Below are positions 19,808 to 27,534 of a stretch of 60,488 nt of DNA, piece after piece. Made by a program: the position numbers and the translations under genes. The notes beneath the pieces were generated by a model. It ran no database searches and was not told where the DNA came from. It saw nothing but the letters and a program-made list of their open reading frames with translations. How positions within the stretch are numbered: position 1 is the stretch's first letter; each line of letters opens with the position of its first letter. Location: contig DKJL01000008.1 in assembly GCA_002454815.1 (NCBI GenBank), positions 1-60,488 of the forward strand. Reading direction: 5' to 3'. The stretch is from Flavobacteriales bacterium UBA6693. Its GTDB lineage: Bacteria > Bacteroidota > Bacteroidia > Flavobacteriales > Weeksellaceae.

Positions 19808-20509
19808 ATGGAAAAGAGAACCTTTTTTATAACGATGCTGTTTGCGATCTTTACGCACGCTCAGGAAGCAGACCGACCTTCGTCCAGACAAGTTCAGGTT
19901 TCAGTGCACGCAGCTTATTTAAGTACATGGTTTTCCGGTGCAGATCTTGGTCACCTTACCACACAACACCGGTCGATTAGCGGACAGGGTTTTGCAGCAG
20001 GCCTTTTAATCGATAAAGCAATTGGTGCGCAGACGGGCTTAATGCATGAGCTCTGGTATCACAACAGCAGTTTGGCCTTTCCGTTCGAGTCCGACACCGC
20101 TGCGGGCAGTGCGGTCTTGAAATTGAACAGCTTGCGCCTGAGTCCCATAAGTGGATATTACCAGCGCAACAATATCCGGATATCTGCCGGCCCCTTCGTC
20201 AATATGTTGCTTACGGCAAAAGTATTGGGAACCGGTGCCCAGGGAGACCCGCTTCCCCAGCCGGACATTTTCGGTACCCAGGATGACGCCCAGGATGACG
20301 CCCAGTATCTGCAGAAATTTGATTACGGTTTTGCGCTTGGCGGTACGTATCGGTTCCCGTTTGGTGCATCGGCCGGCATACACTACAGGCACGGTTTTGC
20401 CAGTCTTTTCGACAATTCAAACAGTTTCGCGACAGACCCTACCGGCAACCGCCGCACGCTGAAAATTCACCAACGCCAGTTGGCTATTTCGGTTGGCTAT
20501 CAATTTTAA
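19808..20509 (+). CDS. Outer-membrane beta-barrel protein (PorT-like)
   Basis: The 233-residue product has a signal peptide (cleaved near THAQE) and a series of alternating amphipathic strands. It ends with GYQF, the terminal aromatic used in outer-membrane insertion, so an 8-stranded barrel of the OMP_b-brl/PorT type is likely. A 12-base tandem duplication near 20279-20302 encodes the repeated QDDAQDDAQ loop. The function is unknown. Its place, 5 bp after the TolC gene and 22 bp before the nuclease, suggests a shared envelope role. Confidence 0.75.
   Translation: MEKRTFFITMLFAIFTHAQEADRPSSRQVQVSVHAAYLSTWFSGADLGHLTTQHRSISGQGFAAGLLIDKAIGAQTGLMHELWYHNSSLAFPFESDTAAGSAVLKLNSLRLSPISGYYQRNNIRISAGPFVNMLLTAKVLGTGAQGDPLPQPDIFGTQDDAQDDAQYLQKFDYGFALGGTYRFPFGASAGIHYRHGFASLFDNSNSFATDPTGNRRTLKIHQRQLAISVGYQF
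20279..20302 (+). repeat. 12-bp tandem duplication inside the barrel gene
   Basis: The unit AGGATGACGCCC occurs twice in tandem (20279-20302). It is in frame and adds four residues to a predicted loop, so it is a likely site of copy-number variation. Confidence 0.8.
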
Positions 20510-20531
20510 TCTTCTGTTAAATAAGTATTTT

Positions 20532-21347
20532 ATGCGTTCCCCACTGACACTCGTGTTTCTGATCTTCACCTTTTTCCAGGCTCTGGCACAGCAGAACATT
20601 CGGCTAGCCACCTGGAATCTCCAACATTTCGGCAGCAGCAAGCACGATTCTACCGTAGCTTTTATCGCCGGCACCCTTCGGACTTTTGATGTCATCGCGC
20701 TTCAGGAGGTCGTGGGTAAGACAGGTCCGGCCGCGGTGCATCGTCTCATTAATACGCTGAATACAGGACAGGCGGGGAACCCCTGGAAAGCATCGGTAAG
20801 TCCGGTCACTACAGGAAGTCCCAGTGAATCCGACCGCTATGCTTTTATCTGGAATTCAAGAACTGTCAGCGCTGTCGGCACGCCTCAACTGGAAAGTCGT
20901 TACGCGGACCTGATTGTTCGGGAACCGTATACCGCCAGTTTCAGCGCACGGGGATTTAACTTCACGGTCGTTAATTTTCATGCCGTACCCAAGACACGTC
21001 AACCGGAAAGTGAAATTAAATATCTAAAAGAATTTCCCGCGAGGTATGCCAGTCAGCGCCTGGTCTTTTTGGGTGACTTTAATGTGCCACAAACGAATAC
21101 TGTTTTTAATCCCCTGAAAAGTCAGGGCTACCGGCCGGCGCTCAAAAAGCAGAAAACCAGTCTCAAGATGAAGTGCGTCAATAATGACTGTCTCGCCTCA
21201 GAGTACGATAATATTTTTTATTCTGCCGCCCATTTCAAGGTACTCCGTTCGGGTGTAGTTCATTTCTACCGCGCATTCCCGGACCTTACTGCAGCGCGAA
21301 AAGTAAGTGATCATATTCCGGTTTTTATTGAATTTGCAATTCCATAG
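20532..21347 (+). CDS. Secreted endonuclease/exonuclease/phosphatase-family protein
   Basis: The product has 271 residues from the ATG at 20532, which gives a signal peptide ending LAQQ. DNase I-like catalytic motifs are all present in order: ATWNLQHFG, ALQEV (metal-binding Glu), VNFHAVP, GDFNVPQ and SDHIPVF (catalytic Asp-His). Such enzymes hydrolyse phosphodiesters in DNA, RNA or lipids. With a signal peptide and no membrane anchor, a periplasmic or secreted DNase is most likely. It is the third gene of the TolC operon. Confidence 0.88.
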   Translation: MRSPLTLVFLIFTFFQALAQQNIRLATWNLQHFGSSKHDSTVAFIAGTLRTFDVIALQEVVGKTGPAAVHRLINTLNTGQAGNPWKASVSPVTTGSPSESDRYAFIWNSRTVSAVGTPQLESRYADLIVREPYTASFSARGFNFTVVNFHAVPKTRQPESEIKYLKEFPARYASQRLVFLGDFNVPQTNTVFNPLKSQGYRPALKKQKTSLKMKCVNNDCLASEYDNIFYSAAHFKVLRSGVVHFYRAFPDLTAARKVSDHIPVFIEFAIP

Positions 21348-21459
21348 GGCTACCATTTTTTATTGTCCGCTGTATGCGGGATCCAACGACGGCTGTAAAC
21401 CGGCTTAAATTTATACCGCCGCTTTTTTTTATCGCCTGGTTTTTTCGGAAATTCGCGCC

Positions 21460-22716
21460 ATGCATCCGAAAGAATTAAAAATCGAAGATTTCACGTATCC
21501 GCTGCCCGACATTAATATCGCCTACCACCCGGCCGAACCGAAGGACGCTGCCCGCCTCCTGATCTACCGGGAAGGACACCTGTCGGAAGACACCTATCGG
21601 CATATCGGTGCGCATTTGCCCGCTGAGGCGGTGCTTGTTTTCAATAACACTAAAGTCATCAAATCGCGGCTTCTGTTCCGCAAGGAAACCGGTGGCAGCA
21701 TTGAAATTTTTTGCCTGGAACCTTACGGCGACGAGATCAGCTATGAAGAACAACTGCAGATGCAGGGCAGCGCACGCTGGAAATGCCTGATTGGAAAAGC
21801 CGGTAAGTGGAAGCAACAGACGCTGGAAAAAACAATAGATGAGGACGGCCGCTCCATAATTCTTAGAGCAGACGTTGAGCAACGCCTGCCCGACGGCTTC
21901 CTGGTCAGGTTTTCCTGGACGCCTGCTGAACTTCCCTTCAGCACCGTCCTTTCCTCTGCCGGAGTAATGCCACTACCTCCTTATATCAAACGGACTGCCG
22001 GTGAGGAAGATGAGCGCGCTTACCAAACCGTCTACTCCGAGCATGAAGGTTCCGTGGCAGCACCGACAGCCGGACTGCACTTTACCGACACTATTTTTAA
22101 TGACCTTCGGCAGCGGGGAATCAAAACCCTGTTTACCACCCTTCATGTGGGCGCGGGAACTTTTATGCCCGTAAAAAGTGACACCATGGACGGACACGCA
22201 ATGCATGCAGAATACATTACCGTGCCCCTTAGTTTTTTAAACCAACTTATCGAAAATCAAGGCCGGCCCGTAATCCCGGTGGGTACCACTTCGATGCGTA
22301 CGCTGGAAAGTATTTACTGGATGGGAAATAAAGTGTGCAACGACCGCGACATTGCGCGCGCTGATTTAAAGATCAGGCAATGGGAACCCTATGAAACTGC
22401 AGAAACCCACAGTGGGGAAAAGGCGCTTCGTGCACTGCGGGACTGGATGCACCGGCGAGAACTGCGTGAACTCTCCATAGAAACGGAGATTATCATCGCA
22501 CCGCCTTACCGTTTCCGGCTTGCCAAAGGATTGGTGACCAATTTCCACCAGCCGAAATCGACACTGCTGCTCTTGGTCGCCGCACTGATCGGTGAAGATT
22601 GGCACACGGTATACGATCACGCCCTGGCAGAAAACTTCCGGTTTCTGAGTTACGGTGACGGCTGCCTGCTGTTACCCTTTCCTGCGACACAGAAAAACGA
22701 TGATGAATACTATTAA
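21460..22716 (+). CDS. queA: S-adenosylmethionine:tRNA ribosyltransferase-isomerase
   Basis: The 418-residue enzyme transfers and isomerises the ribosyl moiety of SAM onto 7-aminomethyl-7-deazaguanine in tRNA to form epoxyqueuosine. Recognised motifs are FNNTKVIKSRL near residue 65, PLPPYIKR, EGSVAAPTAGLHFT, HVGAGTF, the histidine-rich HAMHAEY and the C-terminal NFHQPKSTLLLLV. It is longer than E. coli QueA (356) because of extra sequence in both halves, as is usual in Bacteroidota. Cytoplasmic. It stands alone between the nuclease and mpg genes. Confidence 0.95.
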   Translation: MHPKELKIEDFTYPLPDINIAYHPAEPKDAARLLIYREGHLSEDTYRHIGAHLPAEAVLVFNNTKVIKSRLLFRKETGGSIEIFCLEPYGDEISYEEQLQMQGSARWKCLIGKAGKWKQQTLEKTIDEDGRSIILRADVEQRLPDGFLVRFSWTPAELPFSTVLSSAGVMPLPPYIKRTAGEEDERAYQTVYSEHEGSVAAPTAGLHFTDTIFNDLRQRGIKTLFTTLHVGAGTFMPVKSDTMDGHAMHAEYITVPLSFLNQLIENQGRPVIPVGTTSMRTLESIYWMGNKVCNDRDIARADLKIRQWEPYETAETHSGEKALRALRDWMHRRELRELSIETEIIIAPPYRFRLAKGLVTNFHQPKSTLLLLVAALIGEDWHTVYDHALAENFRFLSYGDGCLLLPFPATQKNDDEYY

Positions 22717-22817
22717 CCCCCGGCACTGGCAATGCAACTTCAGGTAAAAAAGTCAGAAGAAATGAAGTTTGAAGCAGTTGCTGCGGCCTTTTACTTTTTC
22801 ATTTTAATGAATGACCA

Positions 22818-23360
22818 ATGAAACAGAAGCGCTTAGACCCATTATATTTTCAGCAACAGACTGCGGTGGAAGTGGCGCAGAGTCTTTTAGGAAAAACACT
22901 TGTCCGCCGTTTCGCCGATGGACGCGAAATCCGCGGACAGATTACCGAAACTGAAGCGTATTACGGCACTGACGATCTCGCCAGCCACGCGAGCAAAGGG
23001 CGAACGCCCCGCACTGATATCATGTTCGGCGCAGGCGGTCTGGTGTATGTGTACCTCATCTACGGACGCTATTGGTTGCTGAACATCGTCACCGGCACGG
23101 AGGGTGTACCTGAGGCGGTGCTCATCCGTGGGCTGACGACGGTAAGCGGACCGGGCAGAATCGGGAACCTGCTCGAACTGGACAGGAGTTTTTACGGTGA
23201 AGACCTCGGTACCTCCCACCGCATCTGGGTAGAAGATTCCTTCTTAGCAGGAAAAGTTACCGCAGGGCCGCGCGTGGGGGTGGATTATGCAGGAGAAGTC
23301 TGGAAGAACATGCCGTGGCGCTTTATCCTTACGCCGGAAAACCCATCAGTGCCGCTGTGA
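22818..23360 (+). CDS. mpg: DNA-3-methyladenine glycosylase (AAG/MPG type)
   Basis: The 180-residue protein is a slightly short member of the AAG family. It removes alkylated purines such as 3-methyladenine and hypoxanthine from DNA in base-excision repair. Visible motifs: LLGKTLVR, the catalytic ITETEAYYG (general-base Glu), DLASHASKGRTPR, FGAGGLVYVYLIYG and the ATP-grasp-free core GPRVGVDYAG. The start ATG at 22818 is preceded by overlapping ATGs in other frames. It lies downstream of queA but about 100 bp away. Confidence 0.93.
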   Translation: MKQKRLDPLYFQQQTAVEVAQSLLGKTLVRRFADGREIRGQITETEAYYGTDDLASHASKGRTPRTDIMFGAGGLVYVYLIYGRYWLLNIVTGTEGVPEAVLIRGLTTVSGPGRIGNLLELDRSFYGEDLGTSHRIWVEDSFLAGKVTAGPRVGVDYAGEVWKNMPWRFILTPENPSVPL

Positions 23361-23370
23361 CAGAACCTCA

Positions 23371-23817
23371 TTAGGTCGACTCTCGCAACAGTATATCTAA
23401 GAAGTAGAAACAACCATTTTCACCAATTTGCCCAGCCCCACAATTTGATCCGTCGCGGGTCAGCCAGCTTTCACGGCAGCGCCAAACTTTGTTACGAAGC
23501 TGTTCGATCTGAACCGCTTCGCTACGGGTACTTTCTTCCAGCTTCACCGTCAGATGCAAATTGAAGATCAATTCGAGATTTGAAACAACCTGCACGCGGG
23601 CAACATTTGCTAAAGCACCGTTTTCGAAGATTCTTTCGGTAGTGCGGATCATCATTGCAGCTAAAACCTTGGCTTGTTCTCTGAGGATCTGCCACAGGGC
23701 GGCCGCTGTGGCGAGCTTCTTCTCCGGTCGGCAGCAGAAATGACTCAGGGAGACTTCGTCGGCAAAGTTTTTTTTAACTTTATCGGTGACCGCACGGCAC
23801 CGCTCCGCAGTGATTTT
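23371..23817 (-). CDS. Possible coding region with unresolved start (hypothetical)
   Basis: A leftward frame is open for 149 codons (23371-23817). The last 94 follow an ATG at 23655, but the 54 codons before it are equally protein-like, with Glu/Lys/Ala helix patterns such as KKLATAAALWQILREQAKV. No ATG, GTG or TTG starts that extension. Either the short form is made or the gene has lost its 5' end. The part from FENGALANVARVQ through KLEESTRSEAVQIEQLRNKVW looks like a genuine conserved helical and strand pattern. No signal peptide is seen and function is unknown. It converges on mpg with only 10 bp between stops. Confidence 0.4.
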   Translation of the reverse strand, partial: KITAERCRAVTDKVKKNFADEVSLSHFCCRPEKKLATAAALWQILREQAKVLAAMMIRTTERIFENGALANVARVQVVSNLELIFNLHLTVKLEESTRSEAVQIEQLRNKVWRCRESWLTRDGSNCGAGQIGENGCFYFLDILLREST

Positions 23818-24058
23818 TTATAGAATAAGAATACTCAGGTACCGACACTAAGCATATTATTCTGAAATCAGCAATTCTGTCAACTGCGCAACTTTTAAAC
23901 ATTGCGGCATCACCGTATTAAATCCATTGCAAACGTTATTGAGGACCGCAGCCATGCCCGCTAAAAAAAGCAAATTGCATGTTTCAGCAACGAAAAATAA
24001 TTTTATCTGCGCAAATTCCGTCCGCTGATTACGATTAGTGTAAATGCATTCGTTTTCA

Positions 24059-24066
24059 TAGTTTTG
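24059..24066 (+). promoter_or_regulatory. Putative -7 box (TAGTTTTG)
   Basis: It matches TAnnTTTG, 28 bp before the ATG at 24095. It probably starts the five-gene GNAT-to-OsmC operon. Confidence 0.5.
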
Positions 24067-24094
24067 TAAGTACCAATATAACAAATCCACTCTT

Positions 24095-24412
24095 ATGAAA
24101 CCTGAGTTTGAAAGTATCCCTCTTGTGAAAAACGAGAAAAAGAAGCGTTTTGAGATTGAGATCAACGGCCATTTTGCCTTTATCAACTATGGCGATTTCG
24201 GAAACCAGATCGCGCTGGTTCACACCGAGGCAGAACCTGAGCTGCAAGGCACCGGTGCGGCGTCGGCAATCGTAGAAAAGACGCTTCAGTATATCGAGTC
24301 GGAAGACAGGACGCTGCTTCCCTTTTGCCCGTATGTTTTCAGCTACATAAAGAAACACCCTGAATGGAAACGCCTTGTCGATACTCACTTCAAAGGCTAT
24401 GATTCGATCTAA
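24095..24412 (+). CDS. Small GNAT-like N-acetyltransferase (YjdJ type)
   Basis: The 105-residue protein matches the compact Gcn5-related subgroup found in bacteria and eukaryotes. The hallmark is the acetyl-CoA pyrophosphate loop seen here as HTEAEPELQGTGAASAIVE (family HTEV..E.QGKGIA), followed by LPFCPYVFSYIKKHPEW. The substrate is unknown, and the family is often seen near stress genes. It starts a co-directional run (pirin, FMN reductase, TMEM175, OsmC) with gaps of 20 bp or less for the first steps. Confidence 0.85.
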   Translation: MKPEFESIPLVKNEKKKRFEIEINGHFAFINYGDFGNQIALVHTEAEPELQGTGAASAIVEKTLQYIESEDRTLLPFCPYVFSYIKKHPEWKRLVDTHFKGYDSI

Positions 24413-24432
24413 ATAATTAAAATAAAAAAGAA

Positions 24433-25368
24433 ATGCAGTCAAACGTTGGACTTATTATAGAAGAAAAATCTGCCGATATCGGGAATTTTCTGGTGGGCAG
24501 GCTTCTGCCGTTCCGCGAGAAAAGAGCGGTGGGACCTTTTGTTTTTATCGATCACATGGGGCCAACGTGCCTCAAAGAATATCAGAATCTGGACGTGCTG
24601 CCGCATCCGCACATTGGTCTGTCAACACTCACCTATCTTTTGTCGGGTTCCATTTTTCACCGCGACAGCCTGGGAAATGCCATCGAGATAAAACCCGGTG
24701 AAGTAAACTGGATGACGGCCGGAAAAGGCGTAGTACACTCCGAAAGGACACCGGAATACCTGCGCGAATCATCGATGTTCCTGCATGGTTTCCAGATCTG
24801 GCTGGGACTGCCGAAAGAACTGGAGGAGAGCGAGCCTTCCTTCTATCATATCCCGAAAGAAGAAATCCCCGAATGGGAAGAGGACGGCGTATATTATAAA
24901 CTCATAGCAGGCGAGATCATCGGCAGGAAATCACCCGTGCCGGTTCACAGCCCTATGTATTTTCTGGAAATAAAAACGAAAAGCCCGCAAAAGATCAATA
25001 TCGGTGAACATCTTTTCGGTGAAGTCGGTATGTATGTGATGGACGGTACAGTGAAAATAGACGGTCAGGAATTTGGCACCAAACAGCTGCTGATCGCTAA
25101 AAACGCCACGCTCTGTGAATTTGAAACGACGGGTGAAATGTCGGTCTATATTTTCGGTGGTGAACCTTTTCCGGACGAGCGTTTTATGTTCTGGAACTTC
25201 GTGAATTCGGACAAAGAACGTCTGGAAAAAGCAAAAAAAGACTGGTACGATCAAAATCACGAAGCCTTTCCACTGGTTCCGGGCGACGATGAAGAATACG
25301 TGCCGCTGCCAAGATCGGTATTTGACCGCAAAAACGACGACGAAGCCACTAAAAGCAAATTTTTATAA
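24433..25368 (+). CDS. Pirin-family protein
   Basis: The protein has 311 residues and two cupin domains. The N-terminal domain carries the pirin metal-binding signature: HPHIGLSTLTYLLSG, and later GKGVVHSE and a Glu, providing three His and one Glu. Some pirins are quercetin dioxygenases, others are iron-sensing regulators, so no reaction is assigned. The C-terminal tail is charged and disordered. The stop is 7 bp before the flavoprotein gene, consistent with a shared redox-stress operon. Confidence 0.92.
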   Translation: MQSNVGLIIEEKSADIGNFLVGRLLPFREKRAVGPFVFIDHMGPTCLKEYQNLDVLPHPHIGLSTLTYLLSGSIFHRDSLGNAIEIKPGEVNWMTAGKGVVHSERTPEYLRESSMFLHGFQIWLGLPKELEESEPSFYHIPKEEIPEWEEDGVYYKLIAGEIIGRKSPVPVHSPMYFLEIKTKSPQKINIGEHLFGEVGMYVMDGTVKIDGQEFGTKQLLIAKNATLCEFETTGEMSVYIFGGEPFPDERFMFWNFVNSDKERLEKAKKDWYDQNHEAFPLVPGDDEEYVPLPRSVFDRKNDDEATKSKFL

Positions 25369-25375
25369 AGAGCTG

Positions 25376-25906
25376 ATGAAACTACTTGCCTTTGCCGGAA
25401 GCTCGTCTTCCACTTCCCGAAATCGGGAACTCGTGAAATATGTCCTGAAAGCCTTTACCGAAGATGACGTTAATCTCCTGGATCTTAACGATTTTGATAT
25501 GCCGGTATTTTCGGTGGACCGCGAAAAGAATGGATTTCCTCAGGAAGCACACCAATTTCTGAAAGCAATCGAAGAATGCGATGCGATCATCTGTTCGCTG
25601 GCGGAACACAACCGCAGCTATACGGCAGCTTTCAAAAATGTGTTCGACTGGGCGTCGCGCATTAATGTAAAAGTCTGGCAAAACAAGCCGATGTTCCTGC
25701 TCTCCACCTCACCCGGCGCTTATGGGGGCGGCAATGTAATGGCAACGGCGCACAAATTCTTTCCTCAGTTCGGCGCTGATATCCGCGAAACTTTCTCGCT
25801 GCCCAATTTCAACGATACTTTTGATGTTGAAAATACCGCGATCACGGACGCGGCACTGAAGGCAGCGCTGGATGAGAAAACGGCCGATTTTAAACAAAGT
25901 CTGTAA
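25376..25906 (+). CDS. NADPH-dependent FMN reductase-like flavoprotein
   Basis: The product has 176 residues from the ATG at 25376, which opens with the FMN-phosphate loop LLAFAGSSSSTSRN. Later motifs are the flavin-binding EHNRSYTAAFKNVFDWASR and the STSPGAYGGGN loop. This flavodoxin-like family (ArsH/YieF/azoreductase-like) transfers electrons from NAD(P)H to FMN, quinones or azo dyes. The exact electron acceptor is unknown. The stop overlaps the ATG of the next gene by one base (TAATG), indicating translational coupling. Confidence 0.9.
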   Translation: MKLLAFAGSSSSTSRNRELVKYVLKAFTEDDVNLLDLNDFDMPVFSVDREKNGFPQEAHQFLKAIEECDAIICSLAEHNRSYTAAFKNVFDWASRINVKVWQNKPMFLLSTSPGAYGGGNVMATAHKFFPQFGADIRETFSLPNFNDTFDVENTAITDAALKAALDEKTADFKQSL

Positions 25907-26478
25907 TGGATTCCGGACGTCTGGAAGCTTTCAGCGATGGGGTGATCGCCATTATCATCACCATTATGGTGCTGGAATTAAAGGTACCGAGCGGCTCTGA
26001 TTTTCAAACGCTGAGGCCGCTGCTTTTTAAATTCATGTCCTACATCATGAGTTTTATCTATGTAGCGATCTACTGGAACAACCATCACCACTTGTTTCAG
26101 GCCATCGAAAAGGTGAACGGAAAAACGCTGTGGAGCAATCTGATGTTGCTTTTCTTTTTGTCCCTGATCCCTTTCACGAGCGGCTGGATGGGTGAAAACG
26201 ATTTTGATAAAAACCCGGTGGCACTTTATGGCTTTAATCTTTTAATGTGCGCGCTGGCCTGGACGGTGCTCTCCAGAATTTCCATTCAGCTGGAAGGCAA
26301 GAACTCTAAGATCGGACAGGCGATGCAGAACCAGACCAAGGAAATTATCTCGACCGTATTGTATGTTACCGGTATCGTGCTGTCATTCTTCTTTCCGGTC
26401 ATCAGTGTCGGTATTTATTTTGCAGTCGCGCTGATGTGGCTGATTCCTGACCGCCGAATTGAAAGTAAACTCACCTGA
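25906..26478 (+). CDS. TMEM175/DUF1211-family potassium-channel-like membrane protein
   Basis: The protein has 190 residues with six membrane helices in a single repeat. TM1 carries the diagnostic RxxxFSD motif (RLEAFSDGVIAIIITIM), whose hydrophobic residues form the selectivity constriction of bacterial TMEM175 potassium channels. Histidines in YWNNHHHL on the second helix are also typical. Four subunits normally assemble. Its place within a redox-stress operon is notable, but a role in potassium homeostasis during stress is inference. Confidence 0.9.
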   Translation: MDSGRLEAFSDGVIAIIITIMVLELKVPSGSDFQTLRPLLFKFMSYIMSFIYVAIYWNNHHHLFQAIEKVNGKTLWSNLMLLFFLSLIPFTSGWMGENDFDKNPVALYGFNLLMCALAWTVLSRISIQLEGKNSKIGQAMQNQTKEIISTVLYVTGIVLSFFFPVISVGIYFAVALMWLIPDRRIESKLT

Positions 26479-26506
26479 AGACAGCTTAAGTTAAAAAAAC
26501 TCCATC

Positions 26507-26920
26507 ATGATCAACGTAAAGGTACTTGCCCGCATTGGCGCTGAAAAATATTATACCGAAGTAACGGCCGGCAAAAACAGGATCTTCACGGACGAACCGG
26601 TGGCTCAGGGCGGCCAGAACAAAGGCCTTAACCCCTTCGAACTGCTGGCAGCCTCGCTGGCCACCTGTACCGCCGCCACGTTGCGGATGTACATCGACCG
26701 GAAAGGCTGGCACGTGCCGGAAATCGATGTGGAAGTCGATATGCACAATTATCCTCAGTCGAAGAACACCATTTTCATGCGGAAGATCAGTTATGCCCAA
26801 GCCGTTTTGGAGGGCGACCAGCTGGAGCGGCTTCATCATATCGCCGACGCCTGCCCCATCCACAAAATTCTTCAGGGAAATATGGAAATCAATACGGTTT
26901 TTATTGAAGGGAAATCGTGA
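26507..26920 (+). CDS. OsmC-family peroxiredoxin-like protein
   Basis: The 137-residue protein has the two conserved family cysteines: one in SLATCTAATLRMY and one in ADACPIHKIL. The GGQNKGLNPFELLAASL stretch is also characteristic. OsmC/Ohr enzymes reduce organic hydroperoxides through this cysteine pair, acting as dimers in the cytoplasm. The YhfA-like subtype cannot be excluded. It is the last gene of the five-gene operon, 28 bp after TMEM175. Confidence 0.92.
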   Translation: MINVKVLARIGAEKYYTEVTAGKNRIFTDEPVAQGGQNKGLNPFELLAASLATCTAATLRMYIDRKGWHVPEIDVEVDMHNYPQSKNTIFMRKISYAQAVLEGDQLERLHHIADACPIHKILQGNMEINTVFIEGKS

Positions 26921-26922
26921 TG

Positions 26923-26963
26923 GGCGCAATACCTATCATTTAATGATAAGAGGTGGCTGCGCC
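26923..26963 (+). other. Nested hairpin just after the OsmC gene
   Basis: Outer arms GGCGCA (26923-26928) and TGCGCC (26958-26963) enclose a perfect inner inverted repeat TATCATT-T-AATGATA (26934-26948). It starts three bases after the stop codon and has no T tract, so it may be a 3'-end stabilising structure, a terminator without a U run, or an operator. Confidence 0.4.
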
Positions 26964-27534
26964 AGATTCAGCGGCACGCGCTCTCACAATTAATCAATAC
27001 TGTTGTTTTTTAAGAAACAGGCCGGTCTGAACCTCTGCAAGGTCCTGCCTCAACCCTAAACAACTGCTTACTGCAGCCGCTGGAAACTGCTACTTCCAAA
27101 GTTCGTTCAGCACAATCACTATGCTGGAAATGAATAAGGAAAAAGACTGCTCACCTGCGGGGATTTTTCCTCAATCAATGTTTTTCATGCGGAAACATAA
27201 GTTATCTGGACTTTAGAATTTGATGCTGAGGTATCTAAACAGAAATGAGCGTGCTTTGCAATGCCGGAATTGCATTAGAGCGTATGGGTTTTTCCCTGTT
27301 TTATTTATCTTTGCGCAGACCTTCACGGTACCTACCGGTTATTTTCAACAGAAATTCTGCAGTACTGCGGTTTGTGAAAAAGCCGCGATCTATCGGTATG
27401 CGGGTTTGCTTCTCAAACGTGGCCGTCGGATACTATTTTTAGAGATCCGTGCTCATCGCTGTTGCAGAACACTTTCATTACCGGCCTAATACCTGTTTAC
27501 CCGGTTGACCGCTGAGAACTATAACGACTTTACC
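26964..27534 (+). other. Gene-free stretch before mnmH-selD, with a putative promoter
   Basis: No convincing ORF is seen; two short frames here (27220-27489 and 27245-27442) have poor composition. TATCTTTG at 27306-27313 matches the -7 consensus exactly. If used, it gives an untranslated leader of about 215 bases before the ATG at 27535. Confidence 0.4.

Noticed and set aside
23857..24186. 109-codon leftward frame overlapping the GNAT gene
   Set aside because: It overlaps the 5' end of a recognised gene on the other strand and has no conserved features.
27220..27489. 89-codon rightward frame before mnmH-selD
   Set aside because: Poor composition, overlaps another frame, and contains the putative -7 box within it.
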